From the NCBI RefSeq assembly GCF_913058315.1, contig NZ_CAJXQY010000036.1:1-35750 (forward strand): DNA of 35,750 nucleotides, read 5' to 3'. This document shows, in pieces, positions 1 through 7,093 of the stretch. The position numbers and the translations under genes are program-made. The stretch comes from an uncultured Alteromonas sp. GTDB taxonomy: Bacteria; Pseudomonadota; Gammaproteobacteria; Enterobacterales; Alteromonadaceae. Every line of letters begins with the position of its first letter. Position 1 is the first letter of the stretch. Under the pieces are notes generated by a model. The model was given only the letters and a program-made list of their open reading frames with translations, made no database searches and was not told the origin of the DNA.

Positions 1-1
1 T

Positions 2-31
2 CCAGCTTAGCCAATTTATTGGTTAAGCTGG
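2..31. repeat. 13-bp hairpin at the left edge
   Basis: CCAGCTTAGCCAA (2-14) pairs with TTGGTTAAGCTGG (19-31) around a TTTA loop, with a single G-T position. No T-run follows on the + strand, so it is not a clear intrinsic terminator for + strand transcription. What lies on the left is outside the window. Confidence 0.6.
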
Positions 32-52
32 GGAGAAGGCTCAATAAGTATC

Positions 53-155
53 AAACAACTATTGTCGATCACTGCGATCGTTGTGACACAAACACGTAGG
101 CTCCCTTCGCTTCGCTCAGTATTGTAGCCTACGTATTTGTGCCCCAAAGTTGGGC
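53..155 (+). repeat. attC-like recombination site
   Basis: The inner arms GACACAAACACGTAGGCT (85-102) and AGCCTACGTATTTGTGCC (126-143) pair with few mismatches around a TTCGCTTCGCT-containing loop. The right end has GTTGGGC (149-155), which fits the GTTRRRY core exactly. The left core (AAACAAC, 53-59) is degenerate. It closely resembles the site at 7447-7545. It would be the attC of a cassette lying mostly left of the window. Confidence 0.7.
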
Positions 156-177
156 CAAATAAGGAATTTAGGATTAA

Positions 178-669
178 ATGGATAAGAGCAGTAACAGTTT
201 AGTTTTCCCATTCGATTTTTTATCGGACACTTCACAGAACAGAGTTATCTACCTTTTGGGTACCATTGCTATTTCAACAATACCTGCCTTAGTAATTTCA
301 TTTTTAATTTTCACGTTTTTCCCTGAGGCTGAGCCCCCTCCGCTTCCGGAAAGTGCCATTACATTGTTCTTCAATGTAGTTATTTTTGCTCCTCTTATTG
401 AAACGCTACTTTTATGGCTGGGTATTTCTATTATTAAAAGATTTACGTCCTCGACTTGGAGCATAGCTCTCGTTTCTGCATTTATATGGGGTGTATTTCA
501 CTCACTTGGTGCCCTTGGACATGGATTTACCATCTTTTGGTCATTCGTCGTGTTTTCCTTCGCGTTTGTTGTTTGGTATGAAAAATCGAGGAACTTAGCA
601 TTAGGAATGTGTATGGCCATCCACGCAGGTCAAAATTTCATAGCTTTTTTATTAATGCAAATTCTGTGA
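178..669 (+). CDS. CPBP (Abi-type) intramembrane metalloprotease homologue
   Basis: This 163-aa polytopic membrane protein carries the CPBP motifs in order: E75 in APLIET, H108 in the FIWGVFH segment and H149/N153 in HAGQN (HxxxN). Members are membrane-embedded glutamic-type proteases related to Rce1, often linked to bacteriocin self-immunity. Motif 1 is degenerate: the usual EExxxR is reduced to one glutamate (E75-T76) and the arginine is replaced by W80, so activity is uncertain. Hydrophobic segments fall at about 23-47, 61-86, 95-115, 118-134 and 140-162. AAGGA at 161-165 precedes the ATG. It sits between two attC-like sites, so it is a cassette gene; an immunity or defence role is inference. 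Confidence 0.8.
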   Translation: MDKSSNSLVFPFDFLSDTSQNRVIYLLGTIAISTIPALVISFLIFTFFPEAEPPPLPESAITLFFNVVIFAPLIETLLLWLGISIIKRFTSSTWSIALVSAFIWGVFHSLGALGHGFTIFWSFVVFSFAFVVWYEKSRNLALGMCMAIHAGQNFIAFLLMQIL

Positions 670-690
670 AATTTTTAGTTCGAAGCAAGC

Positions 691-772
691 TCATAACAAG
701 GCGCTCATGAGGGATGCAAGCATGACGCGCCTCCGGCATTATAGCGCTATATTAGTGCCCTTAGTGTTATGT
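691..772 (+). repeat. attC-like recombination site
   Basis: TCATAAC (691-697) and GTTATGT (766-772) form the outer boxes, about 20 bp after the CPBP stop codon. The arms between them (GGGATGCAAGC...GCGC and GCGC...AGTGCCC) pair imperfectly. The site is shorter than its neighbours. Confidence 0.6.
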
Positions 773-792
773 GCTTAAGGTAGGGAAGCATT

Positions 793-1072
793 ATGAAACT
801 TTTATCAGAGTACAAATTTTAGGGTTTCCTTTATGGCTTTATTGCTGGATTTTTTGGCTGTCTTGTCGTAATAACTTCGATAAGCACATCAGGTAAGGTG
901 CCTATCACAGAAATCTTAATGAATAGCTTTTGGACTGGGATTGTCGTCGGGTTTGTAGGGTGGCTATATTTGGGGTTATCGGCTTCGGGTATGGCTTCGG
1001 GATCATATGGAACTGGTCATGCGGGGGGATTCACATTCCAGCGGTGGCAGCGATGGAGGTGGTGGTGATTAG
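793..1072 (+). pseudogene. Broken cassette gene, small glycine-rich-tailed membrane protein
   Basis: An ATG at 793 after a GGGA-type ribosome binding site opens a frame reading MKLLSEYKF, then an in-frame TAG at 820-822. The same frame stays open past the stop and encodes hydrophobic segments beginning GFLYGFIAGFFGCLVV. It ends in an implausible R/W-rich tail at a TGA (1066-1068). Skipping one C near 1038-1039 restores a sensible glycine-rich tail (SGGSDGGGGD) ending at TAG 1070-1072, directly before the next attC. A nonsense change plus a one-base insertion in a gene flanked by two attC sites indicates a decayed cassette. Function is not recognised. Confidence 0.65.
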
Positions 1073-1081
1073 TCGCAACGC

Positions 1082-1187
1082 ACATAACAAAAAATACATG
1101 TCGCTCGCAGGCGGGCTGGGACAAAAACAGGCAGGCGGATTCGCCGTTGTTACCTGCCTGTTTGTGCCCCATATTTAGGTGTTATGC
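1082..1187 (+). repeat. attC-like recombination site
   Basis: ACATAAC (1082-1088) and GTTATGC (1181-1187) are the outer boxes. Inner arms GGGACAAAAACAGGCAGG (1118-1135) and CCTGCCTGTTTGTGCCCC (1153-1170) pair at nearly every position. This is one of the clearest attC sites in the window. Confidence 0.8.
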
Positions 1188-1209
1188 ACTAGAAGGAGAT
1201 TTACGGAAA

Positions 1210-1647
1210 GTGAGTTTTTTAAACGGTTTTTATTATCAAGTACTCTCCTTTATTGCTTTAACCTGCTTTGCGTCTTCGGTCTGTGCAAATAGCTGCTATA
1301 CCACCGAAGATATGGTAAATGAATGGAATCAAAAATATGGTGAAGAAGTTCAGATAATAGCAACAGAAAAGGACGGCGAATTCCTTGTTGAAGCTTCATT
1401 CCCGCTTAAACTAGGAGAATCAGAGTTTGAAGATATTTGGTTATTTAAGGGAAAACCTGTCTTTGATGCAACTTTAATTGATTACGACTTTTCCGTATCT
1501 ATCGCGCCTTGGAAAAAAGAAAATGGCTATGGTCATATTTATTATACGGTTAAGTCATATCTTGCTAGCGAGAATTACCTTTCCATTTCGTATGGAGAAA
1601 ATTGTGGTATGTATATCCAATTCCCAGTTATTTTTACCACACAATAA
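1210..1647 (+). CDS. Exported cassette protein of unknown function
   Basis: The protein is 145 aa. The chosen start is the GTG at 1210, eleven bases after AAGGAG (1193-1198); an upstream ATG would run through the attC site. The N-terminus has a Sec-type signal peptide with likely cleavage after SSVCA, before NSC. The mature part has paired cysteines (NSCYTTED near the start, GENCGMY near the end) that could form a disulfide in the periplasm, and it is otherwise mixed and acidic. No family is recognised. It is bounded by attC sites at 1082-1187 and 1674-1766, so it is a single-gene cassette. Confidence 0.8.
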   Translation: MSFLNGFYYQVLSFIALTCFASSVCANSCYTTEDMVNEWNQKYGEEVQIIATEKDGEFLVEASFPLKLGESEFEDIWLFKGKPVFDATLIDYDFSVSIAPWKKENGYGHIYYTVKSYLASENYLSISYGENCGMYIQFPVIFTTQ

Positions 1648-1673
1648 AGGGCGCTTGTATTATCAACTGCGCG

Positions 1674-1766
1674 CATTAACTCGCTCGCAGGTTCGCTGAG
1701 ACATAAACACGCGGGCTGCTTCGCATTATAGCCTATGCGTTTGTGCCGCAAATTGGAGCATTAGCT
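1674..1766 (+). repeat. attC-like recombination site
   Basis: CATTAAC (1674-1680) opens the site and ATTAGCT (1760-1766, a G-to-A variant of GTTAGCT) closes it. Arms GAGACATAAACACGCGGGCT (1698-1717) and AGCCTATGCGTTTGTGCC (1730-1747) pair well around TGCTTCGCATTAT. Confidence 0.75.
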
Positions 1767-1782
1767 CTACAAGGAGGTCGTT

Positions 1783-2076
1783 TTGGCATTTGACATGTAT
1801 TCAGGTACGAAAAAGGAATCAATTGCTCACTATGAAGAATTTATCTTTTCTTATGTCAATCAAGCTGATGAATTTTCTGAATTAAAGCGGATATGCGAAA
1901 GCTATTATCGGGATCCCAAACTAACTCCGGCGCAATCAAATAAAATCGTACATGAGTTAATCCATATAAAAACGCTTTTACAAAATAATCACGAACAAAA
2001 AATAGTTGATCGTTTATTACTGTTTTTTAGTTATTCCTACCTACATAATGAAAGTGTTCTTTGTGAGAGTGATTAA
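1783..2076 (+). CDS. Small soluble cassette protein of unknown function
   Basis: This 97-aa protein starts at a TTG placed just after an excellent ribosome binding site, AAGGAGGT (1771-1778); an ATG at 1795 is the alternative. The sequence is charged and mostly helical, with a central stretch of the type DPKLTPAQSNKIVHELIHIK and no membrane segment or signal peptide. No family is recognised. It begins 17 bases after an attC-like site and is followed by only a short attC remnant. TTG with a perfect Shine-Dalgarno fits a cassette that brings its own translation signal. Confidence 0.7.
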   Translation: MAFDMYSGTKKESIAHYEEFIFSYVNQADEFSELKRICESYYRDPKLTPAQSNKIVHELIHIKTLLQNNHEQKIVDRLLLFFSYSYLHNESVLCESD

Positions 2077-2079
2077 TAA

Positions 2080-2110
2080 ACATAACAAAATGTTGGCTAG
2101 CCCTTAGCGT
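2080..2110 (+). repeat. Possible truncated attC remnant
   Basis: ACATAAC (2080-2086) resembles the left box of the neighbouring attC sites, and TTAGCGT (2104-2110) may be a decayed right box. The middle of the site is missing, so the two flanking genes may now move as one unit, if at all. Confidence 0.3.
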
Positions 2111-2123
2111 CAAGGAAATTTTT

Positions 2124-2537
2124 ATGAACAAGGACTTAGTTTTAAAACAAGTTTCTTTCTTTTTTAGCGGTGCTGTGGTGCCGGCGAGTTTATTTGTGGC
2201 TTTTAATACACTCGTATTGGGTCACTGCGATCCCAAATTTGGTTGTGCCGGAACCCTTGGGCTCTTGTTTAAGATCAGTATTGTGCCCATAGCTTTGGCA
2301 AGCAGTATTGCCCTGGCTGTTGCGATATATGTTCTTGGTAAGACTAAAAGCTATCATAAAGGTCTGCTTTTTGTTTTTGGCGCCGTAATGAGTTTGTTTA
2401 ACCTTGTTTCATTCAGGTTGGCCCAAGACATTGGGTTTTCACTAACTATAGCTGTCATACTAGCCACAACAGTCATTTTATTTGCTGGATTAAGCAGGCT
2501 AAATGTAACAACGCGCTCAGATGAGAGGAATAAATAG
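2124..2537 (+). CDS. Four-helix membrane protein of unknown function
   Basis: The protein has 137 aa and about four hydrophobic segments (roughly residues 10-32, 46-70, 78-98 and 104-124), with a short charged C-terminus (SDERNK). Cysteines at 34 and 40 lie in the first extracellular or periplasmic loop (GHCDPKFGCAG) and could form a disulfide. AAGGAAA upstream supports the ATG at 2124. No family is recognised. It lies in the cassette array between a truncated attC and the zinc-ribbon gene at 2609. Confidence 0.75.
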   Translation: MNKDLVLKQVSFFFSGAVVPASLFVAFNTLVLGHCDPKFGCAGTLGLLFKISIVPIALASSIALAVAIYVLGKTKSYHKGLLFVFGAVMSLFNLVSFRLAQDIGFSLTIAVILATTVILFAGLSRLNVTTRSDERNK

Positions 2538-2608
2538 CGCGGCTTTGCCATCATAGTGCTATGAATCAGTCATTAGCTAAATGTCAGTCGCCACAGGGAA
2601 TTAAGTAC

Positions 2609-3076
2609 ATGGAACCAAATTATTCCAAATATTCGACCCCGGAATTAGAACAGACTTTGCAATCTATTGATCAAAGCGCTTTTCCAGAAAGAACAGCAGA
2701 AATAAAGCAAGAATTAAGCTCTCGCCAAACGGAAGTGAAATCTGATTCGGCAGCAAAAAATGAAGCTTTTGAAGCGAATGAACAATTTTATAGATGCCCC
2801 AATTGTGAAGTGAAAATTGGCTTATTTTCTAAAACGGCCAATAAATGGGGCAAGGTCAAAAATTGCCCTGATTGTGGCGAACCTTTCACTACAACCATAA
2901 AGTTTAAGGTTTTCATACTTGCATTTTTTCCGATGTTTATTATCCATCTCTTTTTGCTTAAACCCATAGTCCTGGCCTTAGGTTTAAACAAATCCATTAG
3001 TATTGGAATAATGTGCGGGATCATCACTGTGTTATCTATGCGTTTTAAGAGAGTCAACGTGGGTGCTGGCACTTAA
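2609..3076 (+). CDS. Zinc-ribbon membrane protein of unknown function
   Basis: With the ATG at 2609 the product is 155 aa; the frame is open back to an ATG at 2561, but the conserved-looking N-terminus (STPELEQTLQSID) fits the later start. Residues 1-60 are charged and helical. Two CxxC knuckles (C63/C66 and C86/C89) form a likely zinc ribbon. Two transmembrane helices follow (about 100-121 and 126-143), then a basic tail. Such proteins are probably anchored with the zinc ribbon in the cytoplasm. The TAA stop lies inside the left box of the attC at 3071-3192. Function is unknown. Confidence 0.75.
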   Translation: MEPNYSKYSTPELEQTLQSIDQSAFPERTAEIKQELSSRQTEVKSDSAAKNEAFEANEQFYRCPNCEVKIGLFSKTANKWGKVKNCPDCGEPFTTTIKFKVFILAFFPMFIIHLFLLKPIVLALGLNKSISIGIMCGIITVLSMRFKRVNVGAGT

Positions 3077-3192
3077 CCAAAAAAATTATGTTGCGCCCAG
3101 GCATGCTGGGATAAAAACAGGCTGGCAACTTCGGAGTTGAATTCGCGGTAATATTACCCACGTTTTTTCGCTGCCGGATTAGGGCGTTAAGG
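3071..3192 (+). repeat. attC-like recombination site
   Basis: ACTTAAC (3071-3077) fits RYYYAAC exactly and contains the stop codon of the preceding gene. GTTAAGG (3186-3192) is the right box. The interior repeats the family pattern (GCGCCCAGGCATGCTGGGA, then AAAAACAGG), but the right arm has diverged. Confidence 0.65.
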
Positions 3193-3207
3193 TTTTAGGA
3201 GACATTG

Positions 3208-3678
3208 ATGGTTATCAGGAAGCTGGAAGAGAAGGACCTTGAAGCTGTAAGTGCAATTTGCATGAGCGCTTTTTTTAATTCTGTTGCAGGCACATTGACT
3301 GATGAAGGGGTGGCAACATTTTCGAAAATCGCTGCGTGCGACGCATTCTTCGACAGAATGAAAGGTGATACCGTGATGTTGGTTGCTGAGAGCGGCGAAA
3401 TTATCGAAGGCGTTATCGAGTTAAAAGAAAGCAGGCATGTAGCGATGTTTTTTATTCGTCCCGAACGCCAGAAGAGTGGCATAGGAAGAAAACTGCTTTC
3501 ATCCGTTTTGAGTCATGCAAGTGGCGAAACGGTAACTGTCAGCGCGTCACTATCTTCAGTAGCCGCTTATGAAAAGTACGGGTTTGAGTGCACCGGCGGG
3601 GTAGGCGAGTCGGCAGGTTTAGTATATCAACCTATGGAGCTCAAGTTTAACAAGGCAATGCACGCGAAAAGCGCTTAG
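3208..3678 (+). CDS. GNAT family N-acetyltransferase
   Basis: The product is 156 aa when started at the ATG at 3208, seven bases after AGGAG. It shows the GNAT fold: an N-terminal strand-helix (MVIRKLEEKDLEAVSAI), strand 4 with FFIRPERQ, the acetyl-CoA pyrophosphate loop Q88-K-S-G-I-G93, and a C-terminal YEKYGF segment. It transfers an acetyl group from acetyl-CoA to an amine; the substrate cannot be told. The gene follows directly on the attC at 3071-3192, and GNAT enzymes are frequent integron cargo. One of four GNAT genes in the first 20 kb. Confidence 0.85.
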   Translation: MVIRKLEEKDLEAVSAICMSAFFNSVAGTLTDEGVATFSKIAACDAFFDRMKGDTVMLVAESGEIIEGVIELKESRHVAMFFIRPERQKSGIGRKLLSSVLSHASGETVTVSASLSSVAAYEKYGFECTGGVGESAGLVYQPMELKFNKAMHAKSA

Positions 3679-3705
3679 CTGCGGCATTATATGCAAAGGA
3701 TGTTC

Positions 3706-4053
3706 ATGCTCAGGTTCTTAGTGGTTAGCTCTACTCTATTGGTCGCAAACTTTACTGTTCACGCCAAGGCGTGTGATATTGGGGGCGTTTGGGATCACTC
3801 AGCTAAGCCTGCAAGATTATTAGTCGACGTAAACAAAGCACAGATCACTGTCTATTCCCATGATAATAATTCCAAAGCAGTTGGGTTAGTTGTTTTAAAT
3901 GCGCTAAAACCAACATCAGATTCGTTGCTATGGGATGCGCAGATGTATAGTGCAGCAGAAGACTCGTTTGTTGATGTTCAAATAGCCACAAAAGATTGTA
4001 GTCAGTTAACCGTTAGTTTTAACGGTGAAGTGGTTTTAAAACTTGTCAGGTAA
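3706..4053 (+). CDS. Exported cassette protein of unknown function
   Basis: The ATG at 3706 lies five bases after AAAGGA, better placed than the in-frame ATG at 3691. The 115-aa product has a signal peptide (MLRFLVVSSTLLVANFTVHAKA) followed by CDIGGVWDHSAKPARLLVDV. The mature protein resembles a small beta-rich domain with a GxW-type start and two cysteines (one at the mature N-terminus, one in KDCSQLT) that may pair in the periplasm. The family is not recognised. The intergenic DNA upstream lacks a clear attC, so the border with the GNAT gene has eroded. Confidence 0.7.
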   Translation: MLRFLVVSSTLLVANFTVHAKACDIGGVWDHSAKPARLLVDVNKAQITVYSHDNNSKAVGLVVLNALKPTSDSLLWDAQMYSAAEDSFVDVQIATKDCSQLTVSFNGEVVLKLVR

Positions 4054-4092
4054 TTATGCTTATAGTTAAGCGTTATATTTAAAGGATAGACG

Positions 4093-4482
4093 TTGAATTT
4101 TGTATGTAGTTTCAGGGCAGTCGCCTGGTTATACATTGTATTTGGAAGCTTCGCGGTTTTAACGGGCGTAGCTTACGTTGCCATTGCAATGACCCAAGGC
4201 GGTGGCGATCCGGCCGGTGCGGCTATACAAGCTTTACTGGCTTTGGCCCTTGTTATCTCAAGCTGCTATTTTCTGAAAAAAGTACCCGTGGCCTTAACGG
4301 CCTTAAGAATTCTAACCGGATTACTAATAGTGTTTTTGCTGTATAACCACGCCAATTCTGGCTATCAAAACAATACTGGCAGCTGGATCGGGTTAATGCT
4401 CTATATCGTTCCGCTGTGTTTTATTCTGTTTAAGCTCAACTCTTCGGGTGCTAAGCTCTTCATAGAAAGTGATGAAATATAA
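4093..4482 (+). CDS. Four-helix membrane protein of unknown function
   Basis: A TTG start six bases after AAAGGA (4081-4086) gives 129 aa. Four hydrophobic segments lie at about 10-32, 43-62, 66-84 and 98-116, with a charged tail (FIESDEI). A small-residue loop (TQGGGDPAGAA) joins the first two. No family motif is recognised. GCGTTATA just upstream (4070-4077) resembles a worn right attC box, which agrees with cassette origin, but no left box or arms can be paired with it. Confidence 0.7.
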   Translation: MNFVCSFRAVAWLYIVFGSFAVLTGVAYVAIAMTQGGGDPAGAAIQALLALALVISSCYFLKKVPVALTALRILTGLLIVFLLYNHANSGYQNNTGSWIGLMLYIVPLCFILFKLNSSGAKLFIESDEI

Positions 4483-4588
4483 GGGTTTCTTGAGTCGTTT
4501 CGCTCTGAGTTTTTGGCTTTGTGTATCGCCCTTAAACAAGGGGGCAGGTTTCCTTATAAATTGGTGGTTGTAGTAAAAGGATATGAAG

Positions 4589-5248
4589 ATGAAAAAGGCA
4601 ATAAGTGCATTCCTGCTTGTGTTATTACTTGGGTGCGGCCAGGGAGTCGAGTTTGGAAATATGACGACTGTGGATATGCCTGAGAACTGGACGGAAGAAG
4701 AAGGGCAGGCGTTTCTGGAAAAAATTGACCAACGAAAACTGCAATTTGCTGTTATAAGACAATTCCCTGCACTAAAAGAACGAGAGGTTAACTACCGCAT
4801 TCTCCCTACTGTGTTTACTCCCTACGGGGATAAAGAGAAGTACTTTAAGTATCGGGTTGTTGCCACGTCAACTGATGGCTGGGAGAAAACCACAGCGCTT
4901 GAGGAATTCATTGCTGCTTATCTAACCACTCTGATTAGCAACAAGAACGACATTAATCCAATGGTGTTTGTTGATTTGCCTGCAGGCGTTAATGAACAGG
5001 AAGCAAACAAACTCCTTCATTCGCTCAACTGGGCTGTGATCCAATCTAAGATTGCTGAAATGTATCCAGGCCTATCACCTGAGACTACTCACTTCAAGAT
5101 GATTCCCGTTGCGCTGAGCCCTCTTGATCCCCATGACAGGCAAGTCAAAATTCATGTGATGGTACTCACTGAGGCTACCCTGGATGTGGAATATGATATT
5201 GAGCTGATCATTGCTGAACAGTTAAAGCTGCAGTTACCAAAAACCTAA
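4589..5248 (+). CDS. Lipoprotein with tandemly duplicated domain, unknown function
   Basis: The start at 4589 is eight bases after AAAAGG; an ATG six bases earlier is too close to it. The 219-aa product has a lipobox (LLLG-C16), so it should be lipid-anchored. The mature part is two homologous domains offset by exactly 100 residues: V28-D-M-P aligns with V128-D-L-P, and YRILPTVFTP (69-78) with FKMIPVALSP (169-178). Each looks like alpha-helix followed by beta-strands. The stop codon lies in a left attC-like box (ACCTAAC). No family is recognised; the duplication is direct observation. Confidence 0.8.
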   Translation: MKKAISAFLLVLLLGCGQGVEFGNMTTVDMPENWTEEEGQAFLEKIDQRKLQFAVIRQFPALKEREVNYRILPTVFTPYGDKEKYFKYRVVATSTDGWEKTTALEEFIAAYLTTLISNKNDINPMVFVDLPAGVNEQEANKLLHSLNWAVIQSKIAEMYPGLSPETTHFKMIPVALSPLDPHDRQVKIHVMVLTEATLDVEYDIELIIAEQLKLQLPKT

Positions 5249-5330
5249 CAAAAAAGGATAGTGCACTCAGGTGGCGCCGCCACTATTGCCTGCCTGCAGT
5301 TGCCCAATGCCAAAAAGTGAAGAGCTAAGG
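5243..5330 (+). repeat. Degenerate attC-like site
   Basis: ACCTAAC (5243-5249) fits RYYYAAC and includes the TAA of the lipoprotein gene. The far end has GCTAAGG (5324-5330), one change from GTTAAGG. The arms between have lost most pairing, so the site is probably inactive. Confidence 0.4.
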
Positions 5331-5340
5331 AAGATTAGAA

Positions 5341-5754
5341 ATGGACGTTATTTTTGAACTGAAAAACGAACCGGAATGGGCAAATGAAATCAATGATGAC
5401 ATAAAGGCATCCTTTCCTGAGTATTTTGCAACAAACCCGTTGATTGGTAGTGAAGCGTGGTGGGAATCCATTGATGAGGATGTTATTAACGGCAAAATTA
5501 CCCATGTCGGTAATTTCATTGAAGATGGTGAAGTTGTTGATATCGTATCCATTTTACCGTTGGACGAAGATTTTAACGGCGATGGTGCTTACTCGGTTGG
5601 CCAACCCGAGTTTAGCGTTCTGCGTGAAGATTTCTGGTTAAATGATGTCGTTAAACCTGAGGCTCTGGTTCAGATAAAATCAGTCACAGTGCGTCCAACA
5701 GGAGAGCTGGATGAACATTCTGTGTATATAGAAACTCAGGTAGGCGTAAGCTAA
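5341..5754 (+). CDS. Acidic soluble cassette protein of unknown function
   Basis: This 137-aa protein is strongly acidic, with no signal peptide or membrane segment, so it is probably cytoplasmic. It has a tryptophan-rich region (SEAWWESIDEDV), a short aspartate cluster (PLDEDFNGDG) and a valine-rich C-terminal half (ALVQIKSVTVRP) suggesting a beta-sheet core. AAGGAAG lies upstream of the ATG. It lies between two degenerate attC-like sites. I do not recognise the family; an inhibitor or immunity-like role is possible from its acidity but is only speculation. Confidence 0.7.
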   Translation: MDVIFELKNEPEWANEINDDIKASFPEYFATNPLIGSEAWWESIDEDVINGKITHVGNFIEDGEVVDIVSILPLDEDFNGDGAYSVGQPEFSVLREDFWLNDVVKPEALVQIKSVTVRPTGELDEHSVYIETQVGVS

Positions 5755-5757
5755 TGT

Positions 5758-5836
5758 GCCTAACATTGAACTGTTTGGGCCACAGGGGCGGCAACCTGCA
5801 GAACCACTTTGCCGTTATCGTTTTCGGCCGTTATGA
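5758..5836 (+). repeat. Degenerate attC-like site
   Basis: GCCTAAC (5758-5764) fits RYYYAAC, and GTTATGA (5830-5836) is close to the GTTATGC boxes seen elsewhere. A short CGGCAA/TTGCCG pairing lies between. Support is weaker than for the main sites. Confidence 0.35.
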
Positions 5837-5865
5837 TAAAGTTACTAGTAAGGAGATTTAGCCTA

Positions 5866-6216
5866 ATGAAAGGGAAGTTCTTAGCCGTCGTTTTTCTTTT
5901 GTTTGGTTGGCAATATACCGCGCTAGCATCCGCAACAACCACGCAGCCATCCTTATCCGAACTGGAACAAACGGTTAACCGGCTCTATTCTAAAATACGA
6001 AGCCTGGAAAGTGCTCAGGCGGACACAGATACCGAGGTTTCAAAACTTCAGGAAGCTATTAAAAGCAATGGGCTGGCAGTGGTCTTGTTTGCGTTTTTTT
6101 GTGCCTGGTGGGCCAAAACAACCGGGCGCAGTGTGCTAGGCTGGTTCTTATTAGGGCTAATTTTCCATGTGTTAACGGCAATTGCGTTGTTGATTAAAAC
6201 CGAACATAGGGAATAA
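5866..6216 (+). CDS. Membrane protein with signal sequence and coiled coil
   Basis: The ATG at 5866 is ten bases after AAGGAG (5850-5855), so I prefer it over upstream in-frame starts. The 116-aa product has a signal-like N-terminus ending TALASA, then a heptad-patterned helix (residues about 30-62, SELEQTVNRLYSKIRSLESA onward) and two C-terminal hydrophobic helices (about 66-80 and 88-108) separated by KTTGRS. It looks like a periplasmic coiled coil tethered to the inner membrane. No family is recognised. Confidence 0.7.
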   Translation: MKGKFLAVVFLLFGWQYTALASATTTQPSLSELEQTVNRLYSKIRSLESAQADTDTEVSKLQEAIKSNGLAVVLFAFFCAWWAKTTGRSVLGWFLLGLIFHVLTAIALLIKTEHRE

Positions 6217-6306
6217 CAACCCAGGAATGAAGCATAAACCGGTAGGTTGAAAATAAGCCTGCATAATTGTGTTTACTTCGGTGGTACCGATTAAAAGGAT
6301 TTATAC

Positions 6307-6747
6307 ATGATGCGATATTTACTGGTAATGGTTCCCATTATTATGGGGTGTGTGGAACTCTCATCTCGCGAATCTACCGGCATGGGGTGGCTCCTTATAG
6401 GTATTGGGGTATTCTTTTTGCTAGCCCAATTCACAGGCCTGTTTACCCAAGCCCAGGCGGGTAACGCCAATTTTGATTGGTTTAGCGGTTTCGTCTTTTT
6501 GTTTTTCGCTGCGATGGCTTTTAAAGAATACTCTATGGGCTATCAGCAACACGATTTACTGCGCGGCATTGGGTTTACGCTGCTTGGTTTAAGCTCCGTG
6601 GACGTAGTGATGGCGAGAGCACTTGCAAAAGCAGACTCAACTTCACTCCAGGGCGTAAAGAGAGTCATTAGCGCCAGGTTTCAAACTGCTATGAGATTTA
6701 CCGGCCTGGGTTTTTGTGGGGCGTCTTTAGTCGTAGCCTTAAGTTGA
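6307..6747 (+). CDS. Multi-pass membrane protein of unknown function
   Basis: The 146-aa product starts at the first of two adjacent ATGs, after AAAAGG (6294-6299). Hydrophobic segments lie at about 3-16, 25-48, 58-72, 85-100 and 128-145, with a basic loop (AKADSTSLQGVKRVISARF) before the last. No motif points to a function. The intergenic region before it (6217-6306) contains partial inverted repeats but no convincing attC. Confidence 0.7.
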   Translation: MMRYLLVMVPIIMGCVELSSRESTGMGWLLIGIGVFFLLAQFTGLFTQAQAGNANFDWFSGFVFLFFAAMAFKEYSMGYQQHDLLRGIGFTLLGLSSVDVVMARALAKADSTSLQGVKRVISARFQTAMRFTGLGFCGASLVVALS

Positions 6748-6783
6748 TGTAGGAAAATAAGTACGATTATCAGGAGAAGTTTT

Positions 6784-6969
6784 ATGACTAAGCAGCATAA
6801 AGCCATGAATACCAAATCTGAGGACCACCTTGAACTCATTAAAATGCAAACTGAGTTCGCTTTAATTGAGTCAATGCTGCGTTCAAAAACGCTGAGTGCC
6901 ATGGTTTTGGTGGGCGTAGTGTTATTTGCGGCCTTCGGCTATTTTCTTTTCCGCATGGCAGGCGCGTAG
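6784..6969 (+). CDS. Small single-span membrane protein
   Basis: This 61-aa protein has a charged N-terminal half (MTKQHKAMNTKSEDHLELIK) that may form an amphipathic helix, and one C-terminal transmembrane helix (about residues 38-57, MVLVGVVLFAAFGYFLF). CAGGAG lies upstream at 6771-6776. Its small size, with cytosolic helix first and membrane anchor last, resembles regulatory membrane microproteins, but no family is recognised. It is 36 bases after the preceding gene and could be co-transcribed with it. Confidence 0.6.
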   Translation: MTKQHKAMNTKSEDHLELIKMQTEFALIESMLRSKTLSAMVLVGVVLFAAFGYFLFRMAGA

Positions 6970-7093
6970 GGTCGTTTACCGGTTGTGTTGTTGCTTCTTT
7001 CAACAATGAATGTTGATGAAAGCATAAGCGCAATGCTACTGTTATTGGTGTGAAGGGTTTCACAGGTAATGGCTAAATTTATAAGGATATAAA

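Noticed and set aside
2..31. Edge hairpin as a terminator for + strand transcription
   Set aside because: No T-run follows it, and the preceding gene is outside the window.
930..1178. Open frame of 82 codons on the + strand
   Set aside because: It is out of frame with the broken cassette gene, has no ribosome binding site and runs through an attC-like site.
6217..6306. Possible attC between two membrane protein genes
   Set aside because: Some short complementary pieces are present but neither outer box nor paired arms can be identified.
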